A stretch of DNA of 64,000 bases, from assembly GCA_003221515.1 (NCBI GenBank), contig QHSI01000098.1:38919-102918 (forward strand), in the 5' to 3' direction. Shown here one piece after another: positions 19,676-28,327 of the stretch. The translations under genes were made by a program, and so were the position numbers. Position 1 is the stretch's first letter. The number at the start of each line of letters is the position of its first letter. Under the pieces are notes generated by a model. The model did no database searches. It saw only the letters and a list, made by a program, of their open reading frames with translations, and was not told the DNA's origin. Origin of the DNA: Candidatus Rokuibacteriota bacterium (GTDB lineage Bacteria > Methylomirabilota > Methylomirabilia > Rokubacteriales > CSP1-6).

Positions 19676-19836
19676 AGTAGGGTCGAGCGGAGCAGGGCGG
19701 GAGGGGTCGCGTGACCACGCGGCGCGCGAGCGCTGCCACTCGACGGCTGGGCTCCATCCGGGCGCGCGTCGCCCGCCGCCGTTCTCAGGGAACGGGTCTG
19801 GTCGACCCCTCCCGTCCTACTCCGCTCGACCCTGCT
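19676..19836. repeat. Long imperfect inverted repeat (34-nt arms, 93-nt spacer) abutting the maf start
   Basis: 19676-19709 AGTAGGGTCGAGCGGAGCAGGGCGGGAGGGGTCG against the reverse complement of 19803-19836, 31/34 identical. Confidence 0.88.
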
Positions 19837-19844
19837 GACGCTGC

Positions 19845-20429
19845 ATGAGATTGGTGCTGGCGTCGGCTTCGCCGCGGCGGCGGGAGCTCTTGCGTCAGAT
19901 CTGTCCGGAGTTCGATGTGGTGCCGAGTGAGATCGACGAGACGTTGGATGGGGGGCCGACTGCGGAGGCGGTCGCTCGGTTGGCGCTCAGGAAGGCGCGC
20001 GCCGGCGCTGCGCACGCGCCATCCGCGATCGTGCTGGCGGCCGACACCGTCGTAGTGATTGACGGGATGGCACTTGGGAAGCCGGCGGGGGCTCAAGAGG
20101 CGAGGGCGATGCTGATGCGTTTGCGGGGGCGAGCGCACGAGGTCGTCACCGGCGTGGCTGTCGTCGAGGCCGGAGCAGGGCGGGAGGCGTCGACCACGGT
20201 CGTGAGTCGCGTGCTGATGGCGTCGTATCCGGACACGACGATCGAGGCGTACGTGGCGTCTGGCGCGCCCCTGGACAAGGCGGGCGGCTACGCGATCCAG
20301 GACCTCGATGGACGACTCGTCGACGCCCTCGTCGGTTCCTACACCAACGTGGTCGGGCTACCTCTGGAGGCGACCCGGCGCCTGCTCGAGGAATTCGGCG
20401 TCGCCGTCAGCGAGCGGGCGGCACCTTGA
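19845..20429 (+). CDS. maf: Maf family nucleoside triphosphate pyrophosphatase
   Basis: MRLVLASASPRRRELLRQI..DLDGRLVDALVGSYTNVVGLPLE. Confidence 0.93.
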   Translation: MRLVLASASPRRRELLRQICPEFDVVPSEIDETLDGGPTAEAVARLALRKARAGAAHAPSAIVLAADTVVVIDGMALGKPAGAQEARAMLMRLRGRAHEVVTGVAVVEAGAGREASTTVVSRVLMASYPDTTIEAYVASGAPLDKAGGYAIQDLDGRLVDALVGSYTNVVGLPLEATRRLLEEFGVAVSERAAP

Positions 20430-21360
20430 TCCGTAGCAGCATCTCCTCAGGGCGTGGGATCGGCACCGCCTGCGGCAGCGGCGTGTGCGCCCGGATGATC
20501 GCGAGCGTCTGCTGAACCTGATCGGCCGAGACGAAACCGTCCGACAGATAGAGAGCACGCGCAGCCTCCAGACGCGCGGCGAAGTCCTCGGGCTCACCCA
20601 CCACGCGCGCCGACAGCTTCGCTGCGAGCTCGCGCGCCGGGGACGACCGTATGCGCTCCTCGGCCCTCTGCAGCGCTCGCGTCAGGGCGAGGAGGTCGCG
20701 ATCCTTGGGCCGGCGGTCGGCGCGTGCGAAGAGCGCCGCGTTCACGGTGCTGGCCCCGAGCGCCTCGGTGACCGCGCGCGGGGTTCGGAAGTCGGCGAGC
20801 AGCTTCACCCGCTTGTCGCCGAGGAGCTGCGTCGCCACCGGCTCGTGGACGAGCGCCGCGTGGATCTCGCCCGAGTCGAGGGCCGAGACGAGACCTCGCC
20901 CGCCGAGGCTGGACACGCGCACCTGGGCCACGCTCAGTCCCGCCCGTGCGAGGAGCCAGCCGAACCAGGCGTGCTCCGGCGCCCCCGGCGTCGTGACCCC
21001 GACCCGCATGGCCGACAGGTCCTCGATCGATCTGACCGTGGCGGCGTGTGGCGCCCCCACGACCAGGGCGACCGGCGGCGCGGCCGTCAGCCCGAACACG
21101 AGCCGCGGGGCCTGGGTGGCCGACCGTGGGCCGAAACGCAGGACCGCCTCCAGCGTCGTCGCGGCCAGATCGACCTGACCCTGGGCCAGCGCCTCGGCGG
21201 CGCCCGATTCGGCGCGGGTCGTCCTGATCGTCACCGTCAGCCCCTCGCGCGCGAAGTGGCCCTCGGCCTCGGCGACGCGGATCGGCATGTACTCCGATGA
21301 GGTCGGCGGCCCGCTCACGGCGAGTGTCAGGGCCTGGAGGAGAACGATGAGCCCTAGCAT
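20407..21360 (-). CDS. ABC transporter substrate-binding protein (NMT1/SsuA-like)
   Basis: Signal peptide; MPIRVAEAEGHFAREGLTVTIRTTRAESGAAEALAQGQVDLAATTLEAVL. Confidence 0.75.
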   Translation of the reverse strand: MLGLIVLLQALTLAVSGPPTSSEYMPIRVAEAEGHFAREGLTVTIRTTRAESGAAEALAQGQVDLAATTLEAVLRFGPRSATQAPRLVFGLTAAPPVALVVGAPHAATVRSIEDLSAMRVGVTTPGAPEHAWFGWLLARAGLSVAQVRVSSLGGRGLVSALDSGEIHAALVHEPVATQLLGDKRVKLLADFRTPRAVTEALGASTVNAALFARADRRPKDRDLLALTRALQRAEERIRSSPARELAAKLSARVVGEPEDFAARLEAARALYLSDGFVSADQVQQTLAIIRAHTPLPQAVPIPRPEEMLLRIKVPPAR

Positions 21361-22081
21361 CGGCTCAGTGCCGCGAGGCCGGGCCCAACGGGGCGCCAGC
21401 CCCGGGCCGCCGCGCGACCCTGCCAAGGGCCGTTTGCTGCGCCTCTACGCGGCGCTGCTCGCCCGCTTCGGCCCTCAGCGCTGGTGGCCCGGCCGAACGC
21501 CGTATGAGATCTCCATCGGCGCCGTGCTCATCCAGCACACCGCGTGGGTCAACGCCGCACGAGCCATCGCCGCCCTCCGCTCCCGGCGACTCCTGGCGCC
21601 CGAGCGCGTCGCCGCCCTGCCAGAGGAACAGCTCGCGCGCGTGATCCGGCCTGCGGGCACCTACCGGCTGAAGGCCAGGCGTCTTCTGGCGCTGACTGGC
21701 TGGCTGCTCGATCGGCACCGCGGGAAGTTCGACGGGATGCGCAAGACGGACCTCCCGGCGCTGCGCGCGAGCCTGCTGGCGGTCCCCGGGCTCGGTCCCG
21801 AAACGGCCGACGCGATCTTGCTTTACGCCGTCGGCCGGCCCGTCTTCGTCGCGGACGCGTACACCCGGCGCGTCCTGGCCCGCCACCGCCTGATTTCCCC
21901 GCACGCGACGTACGAGGAAGCCCGTGCCTGGCTGGAGGCGCACCTGCCGTCCGATCCCGTGCTCTTCAACGAGTTTCACGCCTTGCTCGTTGCCGTCGGG
22001 AAGTCGTATTGCCGCTCGGCGCCCCGCTGCGAGGCGTGCCCGCTTCGGCAAGATCTTCGTGGGCGTCGGCCGGCTCCCTGA
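21347..22081 (+). CDS. HhH-GPD endonuclease III-related protein
   Basis: YEISIGAVLIQHTAWVNAARAI..LPALRASLLAVPGLGPETADAILLYAVGRPVFVADAYTRRVLARH..CRSAPRCEACPL (FeS-like Cys cluster). Confidence 0.88.
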   Translation: MSPSIGSVPRGRAQRGASPGPPRDPAKGRLLRLYAALLARFGPQRWWPGRTPYEISIGAVLIQHTAWVNAARAIAALRSRRLLAPERVAALPEEQLARVIRPAGTYRLKARRLLALTGWLLDRHRGKFDGMRKTDLPALRASLLAVPGLGPETADAILLYAVGRPVFVADAYTRRVLARHRLISPHATYEEARAWLEAHLPSDPVLFNEFHALLVAVGKSYCRSAPRCEACPLRQDLRGRRPAP

Positions 22082-22118
22082 GAGCGCCCGCCGGCCGCGC
22101 GAGCCGGCGGCAGGGGCT

Positions 22119-23276
22119 TCAGGCCTCGCGCCACGACTCGGTGAGGAGCGCGACCAGGCGCTCGGCGGCGTCGGGGATCGCCAGAGTCCGTGCCTGCTCG
22201 CCCATCTGCTTGAGTTTCGCCGGGTCGGCCAGGAGCATGTGCACCCGGCGGACGAGCAGGTTGGGTGTGAGCATCGCCTGGGGAATCATGACCGCTCCGC
22301 CGGCGCGCTCGACGAGCCGCGCGTTCGCCGTCTGCTCGTCGCCCCGAGCGCCCGGTAACGGCACGTAGAGCGCCGGCTTCCCGAGCTGGCAGCACTCGTT
22401 CACGGTGCCGGCGCCCGCGCGCGCCACCACCAGCGCCGCGGTCGCATAGATCTCGGCGAGCTCGGCGCCGACGTAGGGCACGAGGGTGTAGCGGCGCGCC
22501 AGCGCGGGCGGCAGCGTCGCGCGCAGGCCCTCGAGCGCCCTCCGGTCGCCCGTTGCGGGATTGTCGCCGCACTGGTGGATGACCTGCGCGCGCTCGAGGA
22601 GCGGGATGATCGCGTCGGCGACGACCTGGTTGATGCGGTGCGCCCCGAGCGCGCCCCCTGTGACGTACACGAGCGGCAGAGCCGGATCGAGCTGGAAGCG
22701 GGCGATCGCGCTCGCCCTCGAGCCGTCGCGGAGCTCGGGGCGAAGCGGATTGCCAGTTACGGTGACGCCAGAAGAGGCAAAGGTGTCGGCGCTGCCGGGA
22801 AAGGTGACCGCGATGCGGCTGGCGAAGCGGGCTCCGATCCGGTTCGCGAGGCCGGGAACGGCCGTCTGCTCGTGCAGGACGATGGGCAAGCGCAGGAGCG
22901 CGGCACCGAGCACGACGGGCAGCGCGACGAAGCCGCCCGTACCGAAGACGACGCGGGGGTGCAAGGCGCGTAGCGCCCGCACGGCGTCCAGGACTCCCAT
23001 CGGGGCGTTGACGAGCAGGTCGGCCACGTTCTGCCACGCCCAGGAGCGCCGGAGCTTGCCGGTGGAAATCGCGATGTAGGGGATTCCACTCTCCGGGACG
23101 CGCTTGGCCTCGACGCCGGTCCGAGAGCCGATCCAGACACAGGAGTAAGACCGCTGGCGCAGGAGGGTCGCGACCGCGAGACCCGGGCTCGTGTGACCGC
23201 CCGTGCCCCCACCCGCGATGACAACGTGTGGTGGAGCGCTCGTTGGCGGACCTGTCAACCCGAGCGGCTCGTCCAC
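22119..23276 (-). CDS. murG: UDP-GlcNAc--undecaprenyl-PP-MurNAc-pentapeptide GlcNAc transferase MurG
   Basis: HVVIAGGGTGGHTSPGLAVATLL..VVFGTGGFVALPVVLGAALLRLPIVLHEQTAVPGLANR; start chosen at GTG (approximate). Confidence 0.9.
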   Translation of the reverse strand: MDEPLGLTGPPTSAPPHVVIAGGGTGGHTSPGLAVATLLRQRSYSCVWIGSRTGVEAKRVPESGIPYIAISTGKLRRSWAWQNVADLLVNAPMGVLDAVRALRALHPRVVFGTGGFVALPVVLGAALLRLPIVLHEQTAVPGLANRIGARFASRIAVTFPGSADTFASSGVTVTGNPLRPELRDGSRASAIARFQLDPALPLVYVTGGALGAHRINQVVADAIIPLLERAQVIHQCGDNPATGDRRALEGLRATLPPALARRYTLVPYVGAELAEIYATAALVVARAGAGTVNECCQLGKPALYVPLPGARGDEQTANARLVERAGGAVMIPQAMLTPNLLVRRVHMLLADPAKLKQMGEQARTLAIPDAAERLVALLTESWREA

Positions 23277-23296
23277 AGGTCCTCCAGCGCCCGACG

Positions 23297-24424
23297 TCAA
23301 CTCGCCCGGCTCTTGTCCCGGTGACGCTCGAGGGCGAGGGCGATCAGGCGGTCGATCAGCTCGGTGTAGCGGAGGCCGGTGGCTTCCCACATCTTCGCGT
23401 AGCCGCTCGTCGACGTGAAGCCGGGGATCGTGTTGATCTCGTTGATCAGCAACCGGTCGCCCTCGAGAAAGAAATCGACGCGCGCCATCCCCGAGCAGTC
23501 GATCGCCCGGAAGGCGGCGATCGCCAGCTCGCGGACCTGCCGCGTGATCTCCGGCGACACGGGCGCCGGCACCGTGACCCTCGCCTGGCCCTCGAGGTAC
23601 TTCGTCGAGTAGTCGTACCACTCGCTCTCGTACGTGATCTCGCACGGAAGCGACGCGGCCGGCTCGTCGTTGCCGAGCACGCTGACCTCGATCTCGCGTC
23701 CACGCACGGCGCGCTCCACGACGATCTTGCGATCGTGCCTGGCCGCGAGGTCGACAGCGGCGGGAAGCGCCGCGGCGTCGCGGACCTTGCTGATCCCGAC
23801 GCTCGAGCCGAGGTTCGCGGGCTTGACGAAGCACGGAAAGCCCAGCGTCTGGGCGACGCGCGCGGCCACGCGCGCGCGAGCGCTGCGCCACTCGTGTCGA
23901 TGGACGACCACGTACTCGGCCATCGGCAGGCCGTGCGCCTGGAACACGGCCCTCATCGTCACTTTGTCCATGCCGACGGCCGAGGCGAGGACGCTCGCGC
24001 CGACGTAGGGCACGTCGGCCAGCTCGAACAGCCCCTGGATCGTCCCGTCCTCGCCGTAGGGGCCGTGCAGCATGATGACGACCACGTCGAGGCCCTGGCG
24101 AAGCTCGGGAGGAAGGCTGCCGGCAGGCTCGGTGCGGACCAGGCTCTGGCCGGAGGCGGTGTCGACGGCCTCGGCGCGGTCGGCGAGGGCTTTCTTCACG
24201 GCGCCGTCGGCGTCGCCCGACGGCAGTGCGACCCGCGCATCAGCCGCCAGCGCCCGCAGCGGATCTCCGCCGACCACCCAGCGGCCGCTCCGGGCGATCC
24301 CGAGGGGGACGACCGCGTGACCGAGCTCCTCGAGGGCGGCGATGACGGAAGCGGCGGAGGCGAGCGAGACCTCGTGCTCGCCGGAGCGCCCGCCGAAGAC
24401 GACGCCCACGCGCAGGCGTGGCAT
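23297..24424 (-). CDS. ddl: D-alanine--D-alanine ligase
   Basis: [71 protein letters not shown]. Confidence 0.95.
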   Translation of the reverse strand: MPRLRVGVVFGGRSGEHEVSLASAASVIAALEELGHAVVPLGIARSGRWVVGGDPLRALAADARVALPSGDADGAVKKALADRAEAVDTASGQSLVRTEPAGSLPPELRQGLDVVVIMLHGPYGEDGTIQGLFELADVPYVGASVLASAVGMDKVTMRAVFQAHGLPMAEYVVVHRHEWRSARARVAARVAQTLGFPCFVKPANLGSSVGISKVRDAAALPAAVDLAARHDRKIVVERAVRGREIEVSVLGNDEPAASLPCEITYESEWYDYSTKYLEGQARVTVPAPVSPEITRQVRELAIAAFRAIDCSGMARVDFFLEGDRLLINEINTIPGFTSTSGYAKMWEATGLRYTELIDRLIALALERHRDKSRAS

Positions 24425-24460
24425 GAAGCTATTCTAGCAGGGGGGTTCGGCCGGCCGAGC

Positions 24461-24901
24461 CTACTGGGTCGCGATCAAAATGGCCTTGGCGATGAGGCCT
24501 ACGAGCTCCCACACCAGCCCGATCCACCAGTCCCGCGCGAGCCAGATCCCGATGACGATGCCGACGTACGCGGCGCCCAGGAAGAACCAGTCCGGCAGTT
24601 GGCGAAATGGCACGAACATCCTGATGATACCGGCACCGATCGCGCCGACGAAGGCGACGACACCGCCGGCGGCGGCCAGCGCCAGCGGCGTGAGCAGCAC
24701 GAACATGAACGAGGTGACGATCGCCTCGCCACGACCTATAGGCGTCGCGAACCTCTCACGTACCGCCGGCTGGTCCGCGAGGTACTGGAGCGCCAGCTCG
24801 ACCTTGCCCCAGCTGACGAACCCGCTGTAGGTGAGGAGGAACAGGACGCTGAACCCCAGCAGGACCCAGTGGCGCTTTCGGAGCAGATTCAGCGGCCACA
24901 T
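24461..24901 (-). CDS. Hypothetical membrane protein (~4 TM)
   Basis: Hydrophobic segments separated by short loops, good start and stop, upstream of ddl on the same strand. Confidence 0.6.
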   Translation of the reverse strand: MWPLNLLRKRHWVLLGFSVLFLLTYSGFVSWGKVELALQYLADQPAVRERFATPIGRGEAIVTSFMFVLLTPLALAAAGGVVAFVGAIGAGIIRMFVPFRQLPDWFFLGAAYVGIVIGIWLARDWWIGLVWELVGLIAKAILIATQ

Positions 24902-24903
24902 GC

Positions 24904-26253
24904 CTATACCCTAGGGCGTCGCCGCTCAGATCGCCAATGTTTCCACTCGGCCAGGCGACGTCCGAGCTCCGCCTCGAGCCCGCGATCGGTCGGCCGATAG
25001 TACTGGCGCCCGCGCAGCGCCTCCGGCAGGTCTTCCTGGTCCACACGCGCCTCCGGCGCGTCGTGAGCGTACTGGTAGCCCGCGCCGTAGCCCAGATCTT
25101 TCATCAGGCCCGTGGGCGCGTTGCGGATGTGCAGCGGTACCGGCTCCGCCGGGCGCTCCTTCACGTCGTCCTTCGCCTCGTTGTACGCCACGTAGACGGC
25201 GTTCGACTTCGGCGCCAACGCCAGGTAGAGCGTCGCCTGGGCCAGCGCCAGCTCGCCCTCGGGATCGCCCAGGAAGTCGTAGGCCTCTTTGGCGGCCAGG
25301 GTCAGCGTGAGCGCGGCGGGGTCGGCGTTGCCCACGTCCTCGGAGGCGAAGCGGACGAGCCGACGCGCGATGTAGAGTCGGTCCTCTCCGGCCTCGAGCA
25401 TCCGGGTGAGCCAGTAGAGCGCGGCGTCCGGATCCGAGTCCCGCAGCGACTTGTGCAGGGCCGAGATCACGTTGTAGTGCTCCTCGCCGCTCTTGTCGTA
25501 GAGGAGCGTGCGCCGCTGCGCCGCCTCGCGGATCGAGGCCTCGGTGAGGTGCCGCCGGCCGCCACTGGGCCGCGTGAGCGACACGGCCAGCTCGAGCACG
25601 TTCAGCGCGACCCGCGCGTCGCCGTTGGCGACGGTGGCGATCGCGACGAGGGCCTCGGGCGCGACCTCCGGGTGGAGCTGGGCGAGGCCGCGCTCACCGT
25701 CGGCGAGCGCCCGCCGCGCGATCGTCAGCAAGTCGTCCGCCTCGAGCCCGCGCAGGACATAGACGCGGCAGCGCGAGAGCAGCGCGGAGTTGACCTCGAA
25801 GGACGGGTTCTCGGTGGTGGCGCCGATGAGCACGATCGTGCCCTTCTCGACGTGGGGCAGGAAGGCGTCTTGCTGGGCGCGGTTGAAGCGGTGAATCTCG
25901 TCGACGAACAGGATCGTGCGCGCGCCGTGACGACCGCGCTCGCGCTCGGCTTCGGCGATCACCTCGCGGATCTCCTTGACCCCCGACAGCACCGCCGAGA
26001 ACGCGACGAAGCGCGCGCCCGTCACGTGCGCCATCAAAGACGCGAGGGTCGTCTTGCCGGAGCCCGGTGGGCCCCACAGGATCATCGAGTGAAGCTCGCC
26101 AGTCTCGATCGCGGTCCGCAGCACGCGGCCGGCCCCCAGCAAGTGCTCCTGGCCGACGATCTCGTCGAGCTGGCGCGGTCGCATCCGATCGGCGAGGGGT
26201 GCCGGCGCCTTCGCGGCGGCGCCCGCGCGCTCCGGCTGACTGAACAGCTCCAT
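24904..26253 (-). CDS. rarA: Replication-associated recombination protein A (RarA/MgsA AAA+ ATPase)
   Basis: [53 protein letters not shown]. Confidence 0.94.
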   Translation of the reverse strand: MELFSQPERAGAAAKAPAPLADRMRPRQLDEIVGQEHLLGAGRVLRTAIETGELHSMILWGPPGSGKTTLASLMAHVTGARFVAFSAVLSGVKEIREVIAEAERERGRHGARTILFVDEIHRFNRAQQDAFLPHVEKGTIVLIGATTENPSFEVNSALLSRCRVYVLRGLEADDLLTIARRALADGERGLAQLHPEVAPEALVAIATVANGDARVALNVLELAVSLTRPSGGRRHLTEASIREAAQRRTLLYDKSGEEHYNVISALHKSLRDSDPDAALYWLTRMLEAGEDRLYIARRLVRFASEDVGNADPAALTLTLAAKEAYDFLGDPEGELALAQATLYLALAPKSNAVYVAYNEAKDDVKERPAEPVPLHIRNAPTGLMKDLGYGAGYQYAHDAPEARVDQEDLPEALRGRQYYRPTDRGLEAELGRRLAEWKHWRSERRRPRV

Positions 26254-26255
26254 CC

Positions 26256-26924
26256 CTAGCGCCGCCCGTTACCCCGCTCCGCGAGCCACGCGGGCAGGAG
26301 GGCCAGATCGGTGAGATGGGCGATGGGCGTCACGCGCCACCGCTCGAGCTCCCCGGGGCGCGCGCGGTAGGCGACGAACGGGACGCCCACCGCGGCGGCG
26401 GCGAGACCGTCCACCCACGAGTCGCCGACGACGACCGCGTCGCCGGCGCCCTGGCGGCTGAAATGCTCCGAGATCACCCGCCACCCGTCGGGATCGGGCT
26501 TCAGCGCGCGCATGTCGTCGCGCGTCACGACCAGGTCGAATTCGGTGGCCAGGCCCAGGCGCTCGAGCGCGGGCAGCGTCAGCTCGCGCGCGTTGTTCGT
26601 CCAGAGCGCCGTCGCGAAGCCCGCCCGACGGGCGCCGGTGACCGCCGTCAGGGCGCCGGGCTCGAGGGCGGCCACGTCCATCGCGCGCCGCTCGTGGTCG
26701 AGGGCGAGCTCCCAGACGGCGGCCTCGAGCGCGGGAGCCTGCGCTTTGCAGTAGGCGATCAGCTCGCCCACCCGGTAACGCTCGTCGCGGGCCGGCAGGG
26801 GGCCGTGGGTGCGCTCGATGAGCGCCCGCATGTCGAGGGCCATGGTGGCGAGATCGAGCGGGGTCTGGATGAGGGTGTGATCGAGGTCGAACACGCACAG
26901 CGCCACGCTGAGACCGTACCACAA
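26256..26924 (-). CDS. HAD superfamily hydrolase
   Basis: ALCVFDLDHTLIQTPLD..ALWTNNARELTLPALERLGL..VVVGDSWVDGLAAAAVGVPFVAYR. Confidence 0.85.
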   Translation of the reverse strand: MWYGLSVALCVFDLDHTLIQTPLDLATMALDMRALIERTHGPLPARDERYRVGELIAYCKAQAPALEAAVWELALDHERRAMDVAALEPGALTAVTGARRAGFATALWTNNARELTLPALERLGLATEFDLVVTRDDMRALKPDPDGWRVISEHFSRQGAGDAVVVGDSWVDGLAAAAVGVPFVAYRARPGELERWRVTPIAHLTDLALLPAWLAERGNGRR

Positions 26925-26947
26925 GCATGCTACGATGGGCTGTCATC

Positions 26948-28327
26948 ATGACGCGCCGGTTGCTTTCGGTTTCGGCGTTGACGTCGTTTCTCCTGGTCGC
27001 CCTTCCCGCCCCGTCCGCGGTCGCCCTCGACGAGGCTGCGCGGCTGTGGCTCGTCGGCGAGCAGGCGTTCGGCGACGGCCTGCACGCCCTCGCGCGCCGG
27101 ACCCTCGAGCGGTTCGTCGCCGAGAATCCCACCGACGCGCGCATGTCGTCGGCCGTCTTGCTTCTCGGGCGCACCCGGCTGGCCCTGGGCGACGCCGAAT
27201 CCGCGCTCGAGGCCTTCCGCCGGCTGCGCACGCTGCCGCCGGCGGGCGAGCCGATGGAAGCGAAGTTCTGGGAGGCGGAAGCGCTGCTGCGCGTGAAGCG
27301 GCTCGGCGAGGCGCGCGCGGCCTACGACGAGGTCGTCCGCAAGGACGCGGCGTCGCCGCTGGCTCCCGACGCGCTCTACGGCCTCGCATGGACCGATCTG
27401 GAGCTCCGGCGCCCGGAAGCCGCGGCCAAGGAGTTTCGCGACCTGCTCACGGCCTGGCCGAATCATCCGCAGGCCGGCTCGGCCACGTATTCGCTGGCGC
27501 GCGCGCTCGTGGAGCTCAAGCGCTTCGACGAGGCGATCCCGCTGCTGCAGAGCTTCCCGGCGAAGTTCAGCGGGAACAAGCTCATCCCCAGCTCGCAGTA
27601 CCTGCTCGGCTGGGCGCGGGTGACGGCGGGGCAGTGGAAGGACGGCGTCGACGATCTGCGCGCCTTCGTCGCGGCGTATCCGTCGCACGAGCTGGCGCCG
27701 GAGGCTCGACGCAAGATCACGGAGACGCAGGTCACCCACGGCAGCCGCGCCCAGCAGCAGAGCGTCTACACGCAGCTGATGAACCAGTCGCCGCCCACGC
27801 CCGAAGCGCTCTTCGACGCCGCGGGGATCGCGGGCCGGCTGAACCAGCCGAAGGAGCAGGAGGCGGCGTGGCGGCGCCTTCGCAAGGAATTTCCCGACCA
27901 CCCGCTGGCGCTCAACGCCGCGTACGATCTCGCGGCGGCGGCGTTCAAGCGCAAGGACTGGAAAGAGGCGGCCGCCCAGGCCAAGGCGGCAGCGGCCAGC
28001 GACGAGGACGGGCTGCGCGCCCGGGCGCTCCTGATGGCGGGTGAGTCGGAGCTGAAGCTCAAGCGGTTCAAGGACGCCGCCAAGTCGTTCGAGGGCGTCG
28101 TGGCCGTGAAGGGTGTCGAGGCGGACGACCGCTATCGCGCGCTCGCCGGCCTCGGCCTCGCGCGCGAGGAATTGCAAGATTTGCGCGGCGCGCTCGGCGC
28201 CTATGACGCGGTGGCCGCGAAGAGCCCGAACGCCGAGCTGCGAGACTGGGCGCGCAATCGCGCTACCGCGATCAAGGGACGGCTCGCCAAGCCCCCGGCG
28301 CCCGCCACGGGAGACAAGCGCCAGTGA
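26948..28327 (+). CDS. Secreted tetratricopeptide repeat protein (YbgF/BamD-like)
   Basis: Signal peptide MTRRLLSVSALTSFLLVALPAPSAVA; multiple TPRs. Confidence 0.78.
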   Translation: MTRRLLSVSALTSFLLVALPAPSAVALDEAARLWLVGEQAFGDGLHALARRTLERFVAENPTDARMSSAVLLLGRTRLALGDAESALEAFRRLRTLPPAGEPMEAKFWEAEALLRVKRLGEARAAYDEVVRKDAASPLAPDALYGLAWTDLELRRPEAAAKEFRDLLTAWPNHPQAGSATYSLARALVELKRFDEAIPLLQSFPAKFSGNKLIPSSQYLLGWARVTAGQWKDGVDDLRAFVAAYPSHELAPEARRKITETQVTHGSRAQQQSVYTQLMNQSPPTPEALFDAAGIAGRLNQPKEQEAAWRRLRKEFPDHPLALNAAYDLAAAAFKRKDWKEAAAQAKAAAASDEDGLRARALLMAGESELKLKRFKDAAKSFEGVVAVKGVEADDRYRALAGLGLAREELQDLRGALGAYDAVAAKSPNAELRDWARNRATAIKGRLAKPPAPATGDKRQ

